64,000 nucleotides of DNA from Motiliproteus sp965230735 (GTDB lineage: Bacteria; Pseudomonadota; Gammaproteobacteria; Pseudomonadales; Balneatricaceae): the NCBI RefSeq assembly GCF_965230735.1, contig NZ_OZ246016.1, forward strand, positions 682,001 to 746,000. Direction: 5' to 3'. The notes below the pieces were generated by a model, which was not told the origin of the DNA, made no database searches, and worked only from the letters and a program-made list of their open reading frames with translations. Position 1 is the stretch's first letter; each line of letters opens with the position of its first letter. The position numbers were made by a program, and so were the translations under genes. Shown here in pieces: positions 1-7,734 of the stretch.

Positions 1-33
1 TTGGCATGAAGGCCATTATTAACAGTCAGGAAC

Positions 34-62
34 AAAAAAGGGGCTCCGAAGAGCCCCAATAT
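34..62 (-). terminator. Rho-independent terminator of dctP
   Basis: Read on the minus strand this is GGGGCTC, a TTCG tetraloop, GAGCCCC and then six T. A seven-base-pair GC stem with a UUCG loop and a U tract is a textbook intrinsic terminator. It lies about 140 bases past the dctP stop, so any transporter membrane subunits further left would be transcribed separately or by read-through. Confidence 0.9.
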
Positions 63-199
63 TACGCAGACCACAGATCACAACGGAGACTTGGATTCCG
101 CGCAACTGTCGCGTACCTGCTGCCTGGCGCTTGCGTCACCACCCCCTCGAGATGTTGGCAACGCCAGGCGTACACATTGATTGATTCAGCGTCGAAGGA

Positions 200-1216
200 T
201 CAGACTTCGCTGCGACCCAGCAGGCGCAGGACACGGTTCAGCTTGGCCTTACCACCGATGCTGTCGTAGAACTTCGGCCATACCGCCTGAGTGGCACGAT
301 CGATGAACTCTTTCTCACCGTTGACCGGATCATGGATCTGCATGCCCTTGGCAGCCAGGTCCTTCTTGATCGCTGCTTCGCTGTCGCGCAGGAACTGGGC
401 GCTGTGCTGAGTGGCTTCTTTACCGGCTTCCAGAATGGCTTTCTGAATCGCAGGCTTCTGATCCTGGAACACGGCCTCACTGACGATCAGCGGCTCGATC
501 GAGAAGATGTAGCGCAGGTTGGTGATGTAATCCTGAACTTCGTAGAACTTCATCGAGTGGATGGTCATGTACGGGTTGTCCTGGGCATCAACCACACGCT
601 GTTGCAGCGCGGTGAAGGTCTCGGACCAAGCCATCGGGGTCGGGTTTACACCCCAGGACTTGTAAGTGTCGATCATGATCTCGTTCTTCGGAACACGAAC
701 CACAACGCCTTGCAGGTCTTCTACCGACTTGATCGGCTTCTTGGAGTTGGACAGTACCCGGAAACCGGAATAGGTCCAGCCGATGATGCGAACGCCGGCG
801 TCACGCACGGTGTTTTCCACCAGCTCCTGACCCACTTCACCCTGAGTCAGCTCAACCGCTTCGTCCAGGCTCTGGATCACGTAGGGCAGGGTGAAGACAC
901 CGACGGTGGGCGAGAACGGGGTGATGTTGTTGATCGCCAGAATGGAGAAATCCAGGCTGCCGATGGCGGCATCGTTGACGGTGTCCTGCTCACTGCCCAG
1001 CTGACCGTTTAGGAACAGCTTGGCCTTGTGCTTGCCACCGGTCTTTTCTTTAAAGGCTTCGGCGAATTTCTTGCCCAGCTCATGCTGTGGGCTGCCACCG
1101 GCATCACCGACGGCGACTTTGAAGGTTTTGGCTTCGGCCATCACCGTCAACCCGGCGCTGAACAGCACCGCGGTAGAGAGAGAAAGTACTTTTGCTATCT
1201 TATTTTTGTAAGTCAT
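200..1216 (-). CDS. TRAP transporter substrate-binding protein (DctP family)
   Basis: Periplasmic substrate-binding subunit of a tripartite ATP-independent transporter, usually for carboxylates or similar organic anions. The 338-residue product begins MTYKNKIAKVLSLSTAVLF, a signal peptide probably cleaved after VMAEA. The DctP fold is recognisable: an N-terminal strand (FKVAVGD), LNGQLGSEQDTVNDA, and LQGVVVRVP near the middle, where the family places its carboxylate-binding arginine. The start at 1216 is preferred over a longer reading frame because GGAG sits 8 bases upstream and the signal peptide follows directly. The membrane subunits DctQ and DctM are not in the window. The gene is divergent from the FAD oxidoreductase at 1870, and the shared gap holds a duplicated operator-like element. 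The substrate cannot be told from sequence. Confidence 0.9.
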   Translation of the reverse strand: MTYKNKIAKVLSLSTAVLFSAGLTVMAEAKTFKVAVGDAGGSPQHELGKKFAEAFKEKTGGKHKAKLFLNGQLGSEQDTVNDAAIGSLDFSILAINNITPFSPTVGVFTLPYVIQSLDEAVELTQGEVGQELVENTVRDAGVRIIGWTYSGFRVLSNSKKPIKSVEDLQGVVVRVPKNEIMIDTYKSWGVNPTPMAWSETFTALQQRVVDAQDNPYMTIHSMKFYEVQDYITNLRYIFSIEPLIVSEAVFQDQKPAIQKAILEAGKEATQHSAQFLRDSEAAIKKDLAAKGMQIHDPVNGEKEFIDRATQAVWPKFYDSIGGKAKLNRVLRLLGRSEV

Positions 1217-1448
1217 CTGTAGCTCCGATTGAACGTTCTGTTCGTTAAAGGCCCGACTTCTGGCGGCCCGGACCAGCTCCCTGAAAGGGTCTGAAACCGA
1301 CGTCGAAATCCCATTCCCGGCACTTCGACCCCGATCGGCCACCCGATCGGTAACACCACTCGCCGGTCGGATCGGCCCGCCGGTCAAAAAGGGCTAAATA
1401 GAAAAAAGCACAACAAAAAAGAAAAATCCAGAGTTTTAATCTCAAATG
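1217..1448 (-). promoter_or_regulatory. GC-rich 5' leader region of dctP
   Basis: Between the dctP start and the AT-rich element at 1449 lie about 230 bases, GC-rich from 1230 to 1390. On the dctP strand there are inverted repeats such as GTCGAA...TTCGAC around 1296-1322 and ACCGATCGGGTGGCCGATCGG-type arms around 1330-1350. If transcription starts near the AT-rich element, this would be a long structured leader. No known riboswitch is recognised. An open frame continues through it, but that frame lacks a ribosome-binding site and homology-like features. Confidence 0.35.
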
Positions 1449-1475
1449 TGAAATTTATTTTTCTTTTTTCATTTA
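1449..1475. promoter_or_regulatory. Duplicated operator-like element, copy 1
   Basis: A 27-base AT-rich element that begins TGAAATTTAT and ends TTTTTTCATTTA. It matches copy 2 (1769-1795) at 25 of 27 positions in the same orientation. Its ends, TGAAA and TTTCA, are inverted. It lies on the dctP side of the divergent gap. Such a repeated, internally symmetrical AT-rich element is what a shared regulator binding site looks like. The regulator is unknown. Confidence 0.5.
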
Positions 1476-1768
1476 AAAGATAGCAACATCGGCAACTGAT
1501 CCAGTAGCAAATCACCGCAGAGAGGCGATCCCAACAGGGTGCTGTAAAGCAGCTTCCGACACTCAGGAAATTTCATCGCTCAGCCCCTTTCAGATCATCT
1601 ATCCAGCCAATCAAACCGCCCATTAACAGTCGCTTAACGACGCCCAGACAACTTTCACCAACGCGACAGCAACGGTTTGATGACCGGTCCAATTCGACTG
1701 GATAGCCAGCTGTCGTTGATCACCAAATGCACTAAAAACAGCAGCTTATAACAACACCCAAAGACAAA

Positions 1769-1795
1769 TGAAATTTATCTTTATTTTTTCATTTA
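1769..1795. promoter_or_regulatory. Duplicated operator-like element, copy 2
   Basis: Second copy of the 27-base element at 1449-1475, with two mismatches. The symmetry is more complete here: arms AAATGAAA (from 1766) and TTTCATTT (ending 1794). It lies about 75 bases before the start of the FAD oxidoreductase, a plausible promoter-proximal operator position. Confidence 0.5.
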
Positions 1796-1869
1796 AGTGA
1801 ATATATCATGCTCGCACTGAGCAGCCTGGCTGTACAAAAAAACAACAATCTGTGAATAGGAACTCCGCC

Positions 1870-3258
1870 ATGTACGATCCCCTGATCTCCGCCGGACCCG
1901 GCAACGGCGAACCTCATACCCCCTCTTACTGGGCCGCCAGCGCCGGCCCGGAACCCCAGGACGACGGGCCGATCAACTCGGACCGTACCGTCGAAGTCGC
2001 CATCATCGGTGCCGGCTACACCGGCCTGGCCGCCGGTCTCTATCTGGCCCGCGAACAGGGTATCGAAGCCTGTGTGCTGGAAGCCAACCGCACCGGTTGG
2101 GGCTGCAGCGGTCGTAACGGCGGCTTTGCCCTCAAGGCGGGAGGACGTCTTTCTTATCAGAAGATGATCAAGCGTTGGGGCGAGCCGATGGCACGACGGG
2201 TTTTCGATGAGATCGTCGAAGGGCTGGACCGGGTACGCGACCTGATCCGAACCGAAAACATCGACTGCGATGCTCAACCCGAAGGCCACCTGTGGGTCGC
2301 CCACCGCCCGGAAATGCTGCAACAGATCGAATCCGAGGCCCGCTTCCTGCGCGATCATTTCGGCTACCGGGCCGAGGTGCTGTCGGCATCCGATCTGGTC
2401 AGCAACCACTTCAGCGGCGACGAAGCCTACGGCGCGCTGCGCTTTCAGGAGGGTTTTGGGGTCCACCCCCTAAAGCTGGCCTATGGCTATCAGCGGCTGG
2501 CCCGGGCGGCCGGTTGCAAGGTCCATGGGTCGAGCCCAGTGATCGACTGGCAGCAGGACGGTGAGTATCAGGTGCTGGTCACCCCCGGTGGCCGGGTACG
2601 GGCCAAGAAAGTGATCTGCGCCACCAACGGCTACACCCCGCCGTCGCTGCATCCGAAATTGAAGAATCGGACCTTCCCGGTACTGTCCAACGTCATCGTC
2701 ACCCGACCGCTGACCGAACGGGAGCTGTCCGACTGCCGGTTTCAGAGCTCCGATGTGATCACCGACACCCGCACACTGCGGTTCTACTACCGCAAGCTGC
2801 CGGATAACCGCCTGTTGATCGGTGGCCGCAGCGCCATCACCGGACAAGATGCCGACAATCCGCGCCACAACCAGACCCTGATCGAGGCGCTGCAGCGCAA
2901 ATTCCCGGCGCTGGATCAGATCAGCTACGACTACAACTGGGGTGGCTGGGTCTGTATCAGCTACGACGACATTCCCCATGTATTCCAGACCGACCCCAGC
3001 GGCAAGGTGCTCTACGCCATGGGCTACGGCGGCAGCGGCGTCTCCTTCAGCGTTCAGGCCGGTAAGCGCCTGGCCGAGAAGGTGGTTGGGATCACCGACG
3101 GGCACGACCTGCCGATCCTGAACTCGCCGCTTCCGAAGTTTCCGTTTGCTCCCTTCCGCCGTCTCGGCCAGCGGGCGCTGTACCACTACTACTACCACCG
3201 CGACGAGCATGGTCGACGCCAGCTTGTCACGCCATCGCAGCACCCCAAGCGGGCTTAA
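1870..3258 (+). CDS. FAD-dependent amine/amino-acid oxidoreductase (DAO family, PuuB/OrdL-like)
   Basis: Flavoprotein of the D-amino-acid-oxidase superfamily, predicted to oxidise a secondary or primary amine substrate. The closest recognisable type is gamma-glutamylputrescine oxidoreductase (PuuB/OrdL). The dinucleotide-binding motif VAIIGAGYTGLAAGLYLA is near residue 45, followed by the acidic strand end VLEA and the FAD motif GCSGRNGGF. A C-terminal YAMGYGGSGVSFS segment closes the FAD site. The protein has 462 residues. The ATG at 1870 is chosen because AGGA lies 8 bases upstream; a GTG at 1852 is in frame. The cupin gene follows after 55 bases, a pairing common for these oxidases. The substrate is not determined. 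No signal peptide, so cytoplasmic. Confidence 0.85.
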   Translation: MYDPLISAGPGNGEPHTPSYWAASAGPEPQDDGPINSDRTVEVAIIGAGYTGLAAGLYLAREQGIEACVLEANRTGWGCSGRNGGFALKAGGRLSYQKMIKRWGEPMARRVFDEIVEGLDRVRDLIRTENIDCDAQPEGHLWVAHRPEMLQQIESEARFLRDHFGYRAEVLSASDLVSNHFSGDEAYGALRFQEGFGVHPLKLAYGYQRLARAAGCKVHGSSPVIDWQQDGEYQVLVTPGGRVRAKKVICATNGYTPPSLHPKLKNRTFPVLSNVIVTRPLTERELSDCRFQSSDVITDTRTLRFYYRKLPDNRLLIGGRSAITGQDADNPRHNQTLIEALQRKFPALDQISYDYNWGGWVCISYDDIPHVFQTDPSGKVLYAMGYGGSGVSFSVQAGKRLAEKVVGITDGHDLPILNSPLPKFPFAPFRRLGQRALYHYYYHRDEHGRRQLVTPSQHPKRA

Positions 3259-3313
3259 CACTCTGCATTTAGCAGTGCACTTAACTTAACAACCCTAACG
3301 AGGAGATCCCACC

Positions 3314-3673
3314 ATGACGATCGAATCCGTTGTCGCCTTTCGCGACCAACCGGTGCCGGCAGGCCCGTTCATTACCCCACCCGAACGGCTGCTGGAGGGT
3401 AACCCGCTCCAAACCATCGCCAACTACTTTACCGACGACAGCGAAAAGCTGATCTCCGGTGTCTGGGAAAGCGGCCCCGGCAAGTGGCAAGCGGTCAGCG
3501 ATCGCAACGAGTTCTGCTACATCCTGTCTGGCCGGGTCGTGATCGCCGACGATCAGGGTGGTGCGAAAACCTTCACCGCCGGCGATGCCTTTGTGATCCC
3601 GAAAGGCTTCCAGGGCACCTGGGAAGTACTGGAGGATGCCCGCAAGTACTACGTGATTCTGTCGACCGACTGA
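3314..3673 (+). CDS. Small cupin-domain protein (DUF861/EutQ-like)
   Basis: A single-domain cupin of 119 residues. The core reads NEFCYILSGRVVIADDQGG then FTAGDAFVIPKGFQGTWEVLE, the two conserved cupin motifs of the DUF861 group. A strong AGGAG Shine-Dalgarno sits 9 bases before the ATG. It is probably co-transcribed with the preceding FAD oxidoreductase. Such cupins accompany amine or amino-acid catabolic oxidases, but their biochemical role is generally not established. It could be a small binding or isomerising protein. Confidence 0.8.
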   Translation: MTIESVVAFRDQPVPAGPFITPPERLLEGNPLQTIANYFTDDSEKLISGVWESGPGKWQAVSDRNEFCYILSGRVVIADDQGGAKTFTAGDAFVIPKGFQGTWEVLEDARKYYVILSTD

Positions 3674-3733
3674 CCACAGCGGCGGGTGATACTGTTCGGT
3701 CGCCAGGCGGCGAACAACAGGCCGGGCTCTATA

Positions 3734-3753
3734 CTTGGGAGGATTGTTCCAAG
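3734..3753. promoter_or_regulatory. Inverted repeat upstream of the winged-helix regulator
   Basis: Arms CTTGG (3734-3738) and CCAAG (3749-3753) with a 10-base spacer, ending 14 bases before the chosen start at 3768. It could be an autoregulatory operator. Five-base arms are weak evidence. Confidence 0.25.
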
Positions 3754-3767
3754 CAGAGCCGGCACCG

Positions 3768-5297
3768 ATGCGTATCACCTTCGCCGATATCGAGATCGAC
3801 ACCGAGCGGTTCGAGCTGCGCCGAGCCTCTCAGCTTTGCCAAGCCGAACCCAAGGTGTTCGATCTGCTGCTGTTTCTGATCCAGCACCAGGGTCAGATAT
3901 TCGACCATGATGCCCTGATCGAACAGGTCTGGAACGGCCGTCCGGTGGCCGAAACCACTATCTCGACCGCGATCAAACAGGCCCGCCGGCTGATCGGCGA
4001 CGACGGCAGCAGCCAGCGCTTTATCCAAACCCTGCGCGGACGGGGCTATCGCTTCGAGGCCGATGTGCACGTTCTGGAAGCTTCCGATCCGGTCGCCGAT
4101 ACCCTGTCCACCAGGCCAGCACCCCGGATCATTCAGGCCGCTCCCCCGGTACTGATGATCATGCCGCTACGGGTACTGACCGATCAGCAGGATGCCGTCA
4201 AACTGGCGCAGACCCTACCTACCGAGCTGGCAACCCTGTTGGGACGTATCCCGTTGCTGCAGCTGGGAGTGCATCCGGATGACCCCGGCACCCCGTTGAC
4301 CCTGTTAAGTGCCCGGGCAGTTCACGAAGCCTACGGGGCCGACTACCTGTTGGAGGGCACACTACTATCCCGTCAGGGTGATTTCCGACTTCAGGCTCAG
4401 TTGATCGATGCCCGCAGCGGCTTCCAACGCTGGGGAGAACAGTTCTTTATTGAAGGACCGTTCGATCACGCCGTGGAGCAGGCGCCGCTGGCGCTGATTG
4501 CCAAACTCGAACCGCAGATGAACCGCGCAATCACCGAAGAGATCAATCTTGATGATCCTGATCCGCAGCGACTGTTTTTGGCCGCCCACAGCCTGCTGTC
4601 ATTGAAAGGCTGGCGTCATGAAGCCTTTGAAGAGGCCGCAACGCTGCTGCGACGCAGCCGCCGGCTGGCACCCGAATTCGCCCTAGCACCGGCGCTGTTG
4701 TCGCTGGTGATGGGGTTCGGTGACCGGATTCGTCTGATCGGTCAGCGAGAACAGACCCGCGCCGAAGCTCTTGAAGCGGCCCAAACCGCGCTGGAACTGG
4801 ATGACAGTGACTCAACCGTGCTCGGTTATGCCGGTTGTGCGATTGCCGATATCGGCGACAGCGAACGCGCGCTGCCGATCCTGCGCCAGGCCGTGGAGCT
4901 CAACTCAGTCAACGCCCAAGCCTGGGTTGCCCTGGGATCGGTGAATTTGATCAACGGTGAACTAACCCGGGGCATCGAGCAGCTGCAACGGGGTATCAGC
5001 CTCAGTCCGCTCGACAGCCGTCTGGCGATCTGGGGGACGCTATTAACCCTGGCACTGCTTAAAGCCGGGCAGCCGGAGTCCGCCCGTCAGCAGGGACTGC
5101 TGGCCTGCCAGCGTGATGCTCGCAGCTACCTGCCACGGCTGGCGCTGGCCGCGGCCGAACTGTTGAACGGCGCAATGCCGGAAGCCGCCAAGCAGATGCG
5201 GCACGCTTACCGGATCAAACCCGGCCTGCAGCAAGCCCAGGTCGATGCCTTGGTCGGTCGTAAACTGGGCGCGGCGCTGACTCAGCTGCACGGTTGA
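3768..5297 (+). CDS. Winged-helix (OmpR/CadC-type) regulator with C-terminal TPR region
   Basis: A 509-residue protein with an N-terminal trans_reg_C DNA-binding domain (about residues 5-95: FELRRASQLCQAEPKVFDLLLFLIQH ... ISTAIKQARRLIGDD ... IQTLRGRGYRF). A central alpha/beta region follows (VLMIMPLRVL ... YGADYLLEGTLLSRQGDFRL, like the domain that precedes TPRs in CadC-like regulators), then TPR-type helical repeats from about residue 270 to the end. No response-regulator receiver domain and no clear transmembrane helix are seen, so this appears to be a soluble one-component regulator. The ATG at 3768 puts the start next to the winged helix; a TTG at 3735 is possible. Two methyltransferase genes follow in the same direction and are its likely targets. 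Confidence 0.8.
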   Translation: MRITFADIEIDTERFELRRASQLCQAEPKVFDLLLFLIQHQGQIFDHDALIEQVWNGRPVAETTISTAIKQARRLIGDDGSSQRFIQTLRGRGYRFEADVHVLEASDPVADTLSTRPAPRIIQAAPPVLMIMPLRVLTDQQDAVKLAQTLPTELATLLGRIPLLQLGVHPDDPGTPLTLLSARAVHEAYGADYLLEGTLLSRQGDFRLQAQLIDARSGFQRWGEQFFIEGPFDHAVEQAPLALIAKLEPQMNRAITEEINLDDPDPQRLFLAAHSLLSLKGWRHEAFEEAATLLRRSRRLAPEFALAPALLSLVMGFGDRIRLIGQREQTRAEALEAAQTALELDDSDSTVLGYAGCAIADIGDSERALPILRQAVELNSVNAQAWVALGSVNLINGELTRGIEQLQRGISLSPLDSRLAIWGTLLTLALLKAGQPESARQQGLLACQRDARSYLPRLALAAAELLNGAMPEAAKQMRHAYRIKPGLQQAQVDALVGRKLGAALTQLHG

Positions 5298-5463
5298 GCT
5301 GACAGTAGCGGGTCCAGCACAGCCCCGTCGCACAGTAACCCGCCAATCCCCAACTAATCCCCACCGAACCCTCAAGTTCGCCGCCTCAGCTGAGCGTAAT
5401 CTGATTCTCAGGCAGCGGCTCTACCCCTAACGAGTCGGTTCCAATCAGCCCAACCGGAGAACG
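5298..5463 (+). other. Intergenic gap before the methyltransferase pair
   Basis: 166 bases between the regulator and the first methyltransferase. No clear promoter hexamers or terminator hairpin with a T tract. An AGCTGA-type repeat is seen only as short matches. It may carry the methyltransferase promoter. Confidence 0.3.
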
Positions 5464-6297
5464 ATGATGCAAACTCTCTCAACAACCGAAACCCAAGTAC
5501 CCGATTACTCCGCCATCAAAGCCAAGCAACGTGCCACCTGGGGCGCCGGCGACTACAGCCGGGTCGGCGTTACCCTGCAGATCACCGGCGAAGAGCTGTG
5601 CGAAGCACTGGATGTCCGTGCCGGTCGACGCCTGCTGGATGTCGCCGGCGGTAACGGCAATGCTTCCCTGGCCGCCGCCCGACGCTTCTGCAAAGTGGTA
5701 TCGACCGACTATGTCGAGGCGCTGTTGCAGCAATCCCAACGCAGGGCCCAGGCCGAAGGACTGGTGGTCGACTACCAGCAGGCCGACGCTGAAGCGCTGC
5801 CGTTTGAGGATGCCGGTTTCGACTACGTGGTCTCCACTTTCGGGGTGATGTTCACCCCCGACCAGACACGTGCCGCCGATGAACTGCTGCGAGTCTGCCG
5901 ACCCGGTGGCCGCATCGGGCTGGCCAACTGGACTCCGGAGGGGTTTATCGGCCAGCTGTTCAAACTGATCGGCCGCTATGTCACCCCTCCGGCAGGATTC
6001 GACTCGCCGGCTCGCTGGGGCACCGAAGCCTTTATGCAACAGCAATTCGGTCACCGGACCAGCCGGCTCCAAATCTGTCGACGCCAGTTCCATTTCCGTT
6101 ACCAGTCGCCGCAGCACTGGCTCGATGTATTCAGCCGTTATTACGGCCCCACCCTGAAGGCCTTCGAAGCCTTAGCGCCGGAGCTTCGCGACTCGTTGCG
6201 CGAGGACATCCTGGCCCTGATTGAACGCTTCAACATCGCCGAAGACGGCAGCATGGTCGTGCCGTCCGAGTACCTGCAGATCGTGATCGATCGCTGA
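5464..6297 (+). CDS. Class I SAM-dependent methyltransferase, first of a tandem pair
   Basis: A 277-residue Rossmann-fold methyltransferase. Motif I is LLDVAGGNGNASLAAARR (about residues 59-76). The acidic STDYVEALL strand and the ADAEALPFEDAGFDYVVSTFG segment are the typical motif II/III region of UbiE-like small-molecule methyltransferases. A GGAGA ribosome site precedes two adjacent ATGs (5464 and 5467); the second has slightly better spacing. It is closely related to the next gene along its whole length (YSR.G.TLQI, NWTPEGFIGQ versus SWTPEGFIGQ), so the pair arose by tandem duplication. The substrate is unknown. Confidence 0.85.
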   Translation: MMQTLSTTETQVPDYSAIKAKQRATWGAGDYSRVGVTLQITGEELCEALDVRAGRRLLDVAGGNGNASLAAARRFCKVVSTDYVEALLQQSQRRAQAEGLVVDYQQADAEALPFEDAGFDYVVSTFGVMFTPDQTRAADELLRVCRPGGRIGLANWTPEGFIGQLFKLIGRYVTPPAGFDSPARWGTEAFMQQQFGHRTSRLQICRRQFHFRYQSPQHWLDVFSRYYGPTLKAFEALAPELRDSLREDILALIERFNIAEDGSMVVPSEYLQIVIDR

Positions 6298-6367
6298 TCT
6301 ATCCACAACACGGCACCGTCGGATCAGGGACGATCCCGCCAGCCCAGCATGAAACGAGGAGATCACC

Positions 6368-7207
6368 ATGAATATCGTCAATGTCATCGCGACAGCCACA
6401 CTGCCACGCCCGATCATCCGTAAACTGGTCACATCCCATCATCGCCGCTCCTGGGCCAAGGGTGACTACAGCCGGATCGGTACAACCCTGCAGATCGTCG
6501 GTGAACGGCTGATGGAATCGGTCGATGTTCATGCCGGTCGAAGCCTGCTGGATGTCGCCGGCGGCAACGGCAATGCCTCGCTGGCAGCGGCTCGACGTCA
6601 CTGCCGGGTCACCTCCACCGACTTCGTCCCCCAACTGCTGCAGCAAGGTCACAACCGGGCCGTCGCCGAAGGTCTGGAAATGGCGATTCAGGAGGCCGAC
6701 GCCGAAGCCCTGCCATTTGAAGACGCCAGCTACGATTACGTGGTTTCAACCTTTGGGGTCATGTTCGCCCCGCGTCAGCGACTGGCTGCCGCCGAGCTGA
6801 AGCGGGTCTGCAAACCGGGTGGCCGTATCGGCCTGGCCAGTTGGACTCCGGAGGGATTTATCGGCCAATATTTTGAATTACTGTGCCACTACCGGGCGTT
6901 ACCCGAGGGGATGAAGATGCCGAGCCGATGGGGCACCGAAACTTTTATCGAACAACAATTCAGCATGGCGAGAGCAATCCGCCACCAGCGTTGCCAATAC
7001 AACTTCCGCTACCGCTCGGTCGATCACTGGCAGTACGTCTTCACCACCTTCTGCGGTATGACCTTACAGGTGCTGAAAAAGTTGGACAAAGCGACCGCCG
7101 CCAGGCTGATGGCCGATATTCGGGAGCTGGCCGAGCAGCATAACCGAGCCGATGACGGCACCTTGGTGATCCCTTCCGATTATCTGCAGACGGTGATCGA
7201 ACTCTAG
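6368..7207 (+). CDS. Class I SAM-dependent methyltransferase, second of a tandem pair
   Basis: A 279-residue paralogue of the preceding gene. It shares LLDVAGGNGNASLAAARR, EADAEALPFEDA, DYVVSTFGVMF and WTPEGFIGQ. The divergent stretches are the N-terminal 25 residues and the C-terminal substrate-cap region (about residues 180-250), which suggests the copies may have different substrates or form a heterodimer. Ribosome site GAGGAG is 7 bases before the ATG. It probably forms one transcript with the first copy (70-base gap). The substrate is unknown. Confidence 0.85.
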   Translation: MNIVNVIATATLPRPIIRKLVTSHHRRSWAKGDYSRIGTTLQIVGERLMESVDVHAGRSLLDVAGGNGNASLAAARRHCRVTSTDFVPQLLQQGHNRAVAEGLEMAIQEADAEALPFEDASYDYVVSTFGVMFAPRQRLAAAELKRVCKPGGRIGLASWTPEGFIGQYFELLCHYRALPEGMKMPSRWGTETFIEQQFSMARAIRHQRCQYNFRYRSVDHWQYVFTTFCGMTLQVLKKLDKATAARLMADIRELAEQHNRADDGTLVIPSDYLQTVIEL

Positions 7208-7226
7208 ATTCCAACAGCAAAAGCGT

Positions 7227-7251
7227 GGGAGAGTGCCATCTTGGCACTCCC
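7227..7251. terminator. Hairpin between convergent genes
   Basis: GAGTGCC (7231-7237) and GGCACTC (7243-7249) form a seven-base-pair stem with a five-base loop. It sits in the 64-base gap between the convergent second methyltransferase and the small membrane protein gene. There is no T tract on either strand, so termination is only a guess from position. Confidence 0.4.
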
Positions 7252-7271
7252 TAACGCCTATCTAAATGCAG

Positions 7272-7508
7272 TTACCCCTGCTCATCCTGGGCTTGGCAGG
7301 CTTTCAGCTCAGCCCGATGACGCTCTAGTGCGCTTCGCAGTGAATCCAGGTTCAACTCATCCTCTAAACCCTGCAGTTGAAGACGATAGTTTTCGTTGGT
7401 CAAGTCTGAACCCCAGTGGTACTGCAATGCATTCAGACCCAGCGTCAGCGCAAACAATACGGCAATCACCACCGCCGCATCCAGATTCAGAACAAACTGC
7501 TTTTTCAC
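7272..7508 (-). CDS. Small membrane protein with coiled-coil tail, unknown function
   Basis: A 78-residue product from a GTG start at 7508, chosen because AGGGAG lies 6 bases upstream. A longer frame to 7646 would run into the TetR-type palindromes. There is one hydrophobic helix near residues 10-27 (AAVVIAVLFALTLGLNAL), then a charged, heptad-like region (YRLQLQGLEDELNLDSLRSA) that should form a coiled coil in the periplasm or cytoplasm. I do not recognise the family. It is divergent from the AhpD-like gene, so the palindromes at 7630-7668 could also affect it. Confidence 0.6.
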   Translation of the reverse strand: MKKQFVLNLDAAVVIAVLFALTLGLNALQYHWGSDLTNENYRLQLQGLEDELNLDSLRSALERHRAELKACQAQDEQG

Positions 7509-7629
7509 GGCCGACTCCCTGCTGGAAAACCCTTTATCAATCACCGCAGGCAATATATCAGCATCTACGCCAATGGCCGAGCCTGTAACATCCGTCTCCC
7601 AACCCTCTCTATGCTCTAGATTGAGATGC

Positions 7630-7647
7630 TTTGAACATTTGTTCAAA
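7630..7647. promoter_or_regulatory. TetR-type palindrome, copy A
   Basis: TTTGAACATTTGTTCAAA is a perfect palindrome with 7-base arms around a 4-base centre. Same motif as copies B-E. It lies about 90 bases before the AhpD-like gene, with its centre 22 bases from copy B (two helical turns). Predicted target of the TetR protein at 30597. Confidence 0.7.
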
Positions 7648-7652
7648 TTTAC

Positions 7653-7668
7653 TTGAACGATCGTTCAA
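7653..7668. promoter_or_regulatory. TetR-type palindrome, copy B
   Basis: TTGAACGATCGTTCAA is a fully symmetrical 16-base palindrome. It is paired with copy A on the same DNA face and is near-identical to the operators by the YfcG and TetR genes. Confidence 0.7.
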
Positions 7669-7734
7669 TCATGATTAAGGTAAATCGACAGAGCAAGCCA
7701 ACAAGGTACTTGCCGACTTTGACCTGGAGCCCCC

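Noticed and set aside
332..1012. Long open frame on the plus strand inside dctP
   Set aside because: Antisense to a clear TRAP binding-protein gene. Its translation has no recognisable domain or ribosome site; it reflects high third-position G+C.
1217..1387. Extended dctP start at 1387
   Set aside because: The extra 57 residues are polar and precede the real signal peptide; the ribosome site fits the start at 1216.
2470..3261. 263-codon minus-strand frame over the FAD oxidoreductase
   Set aside because: Shadow of the real gene. Low-complexity Val/Ala/Gly-rich product without motifs.
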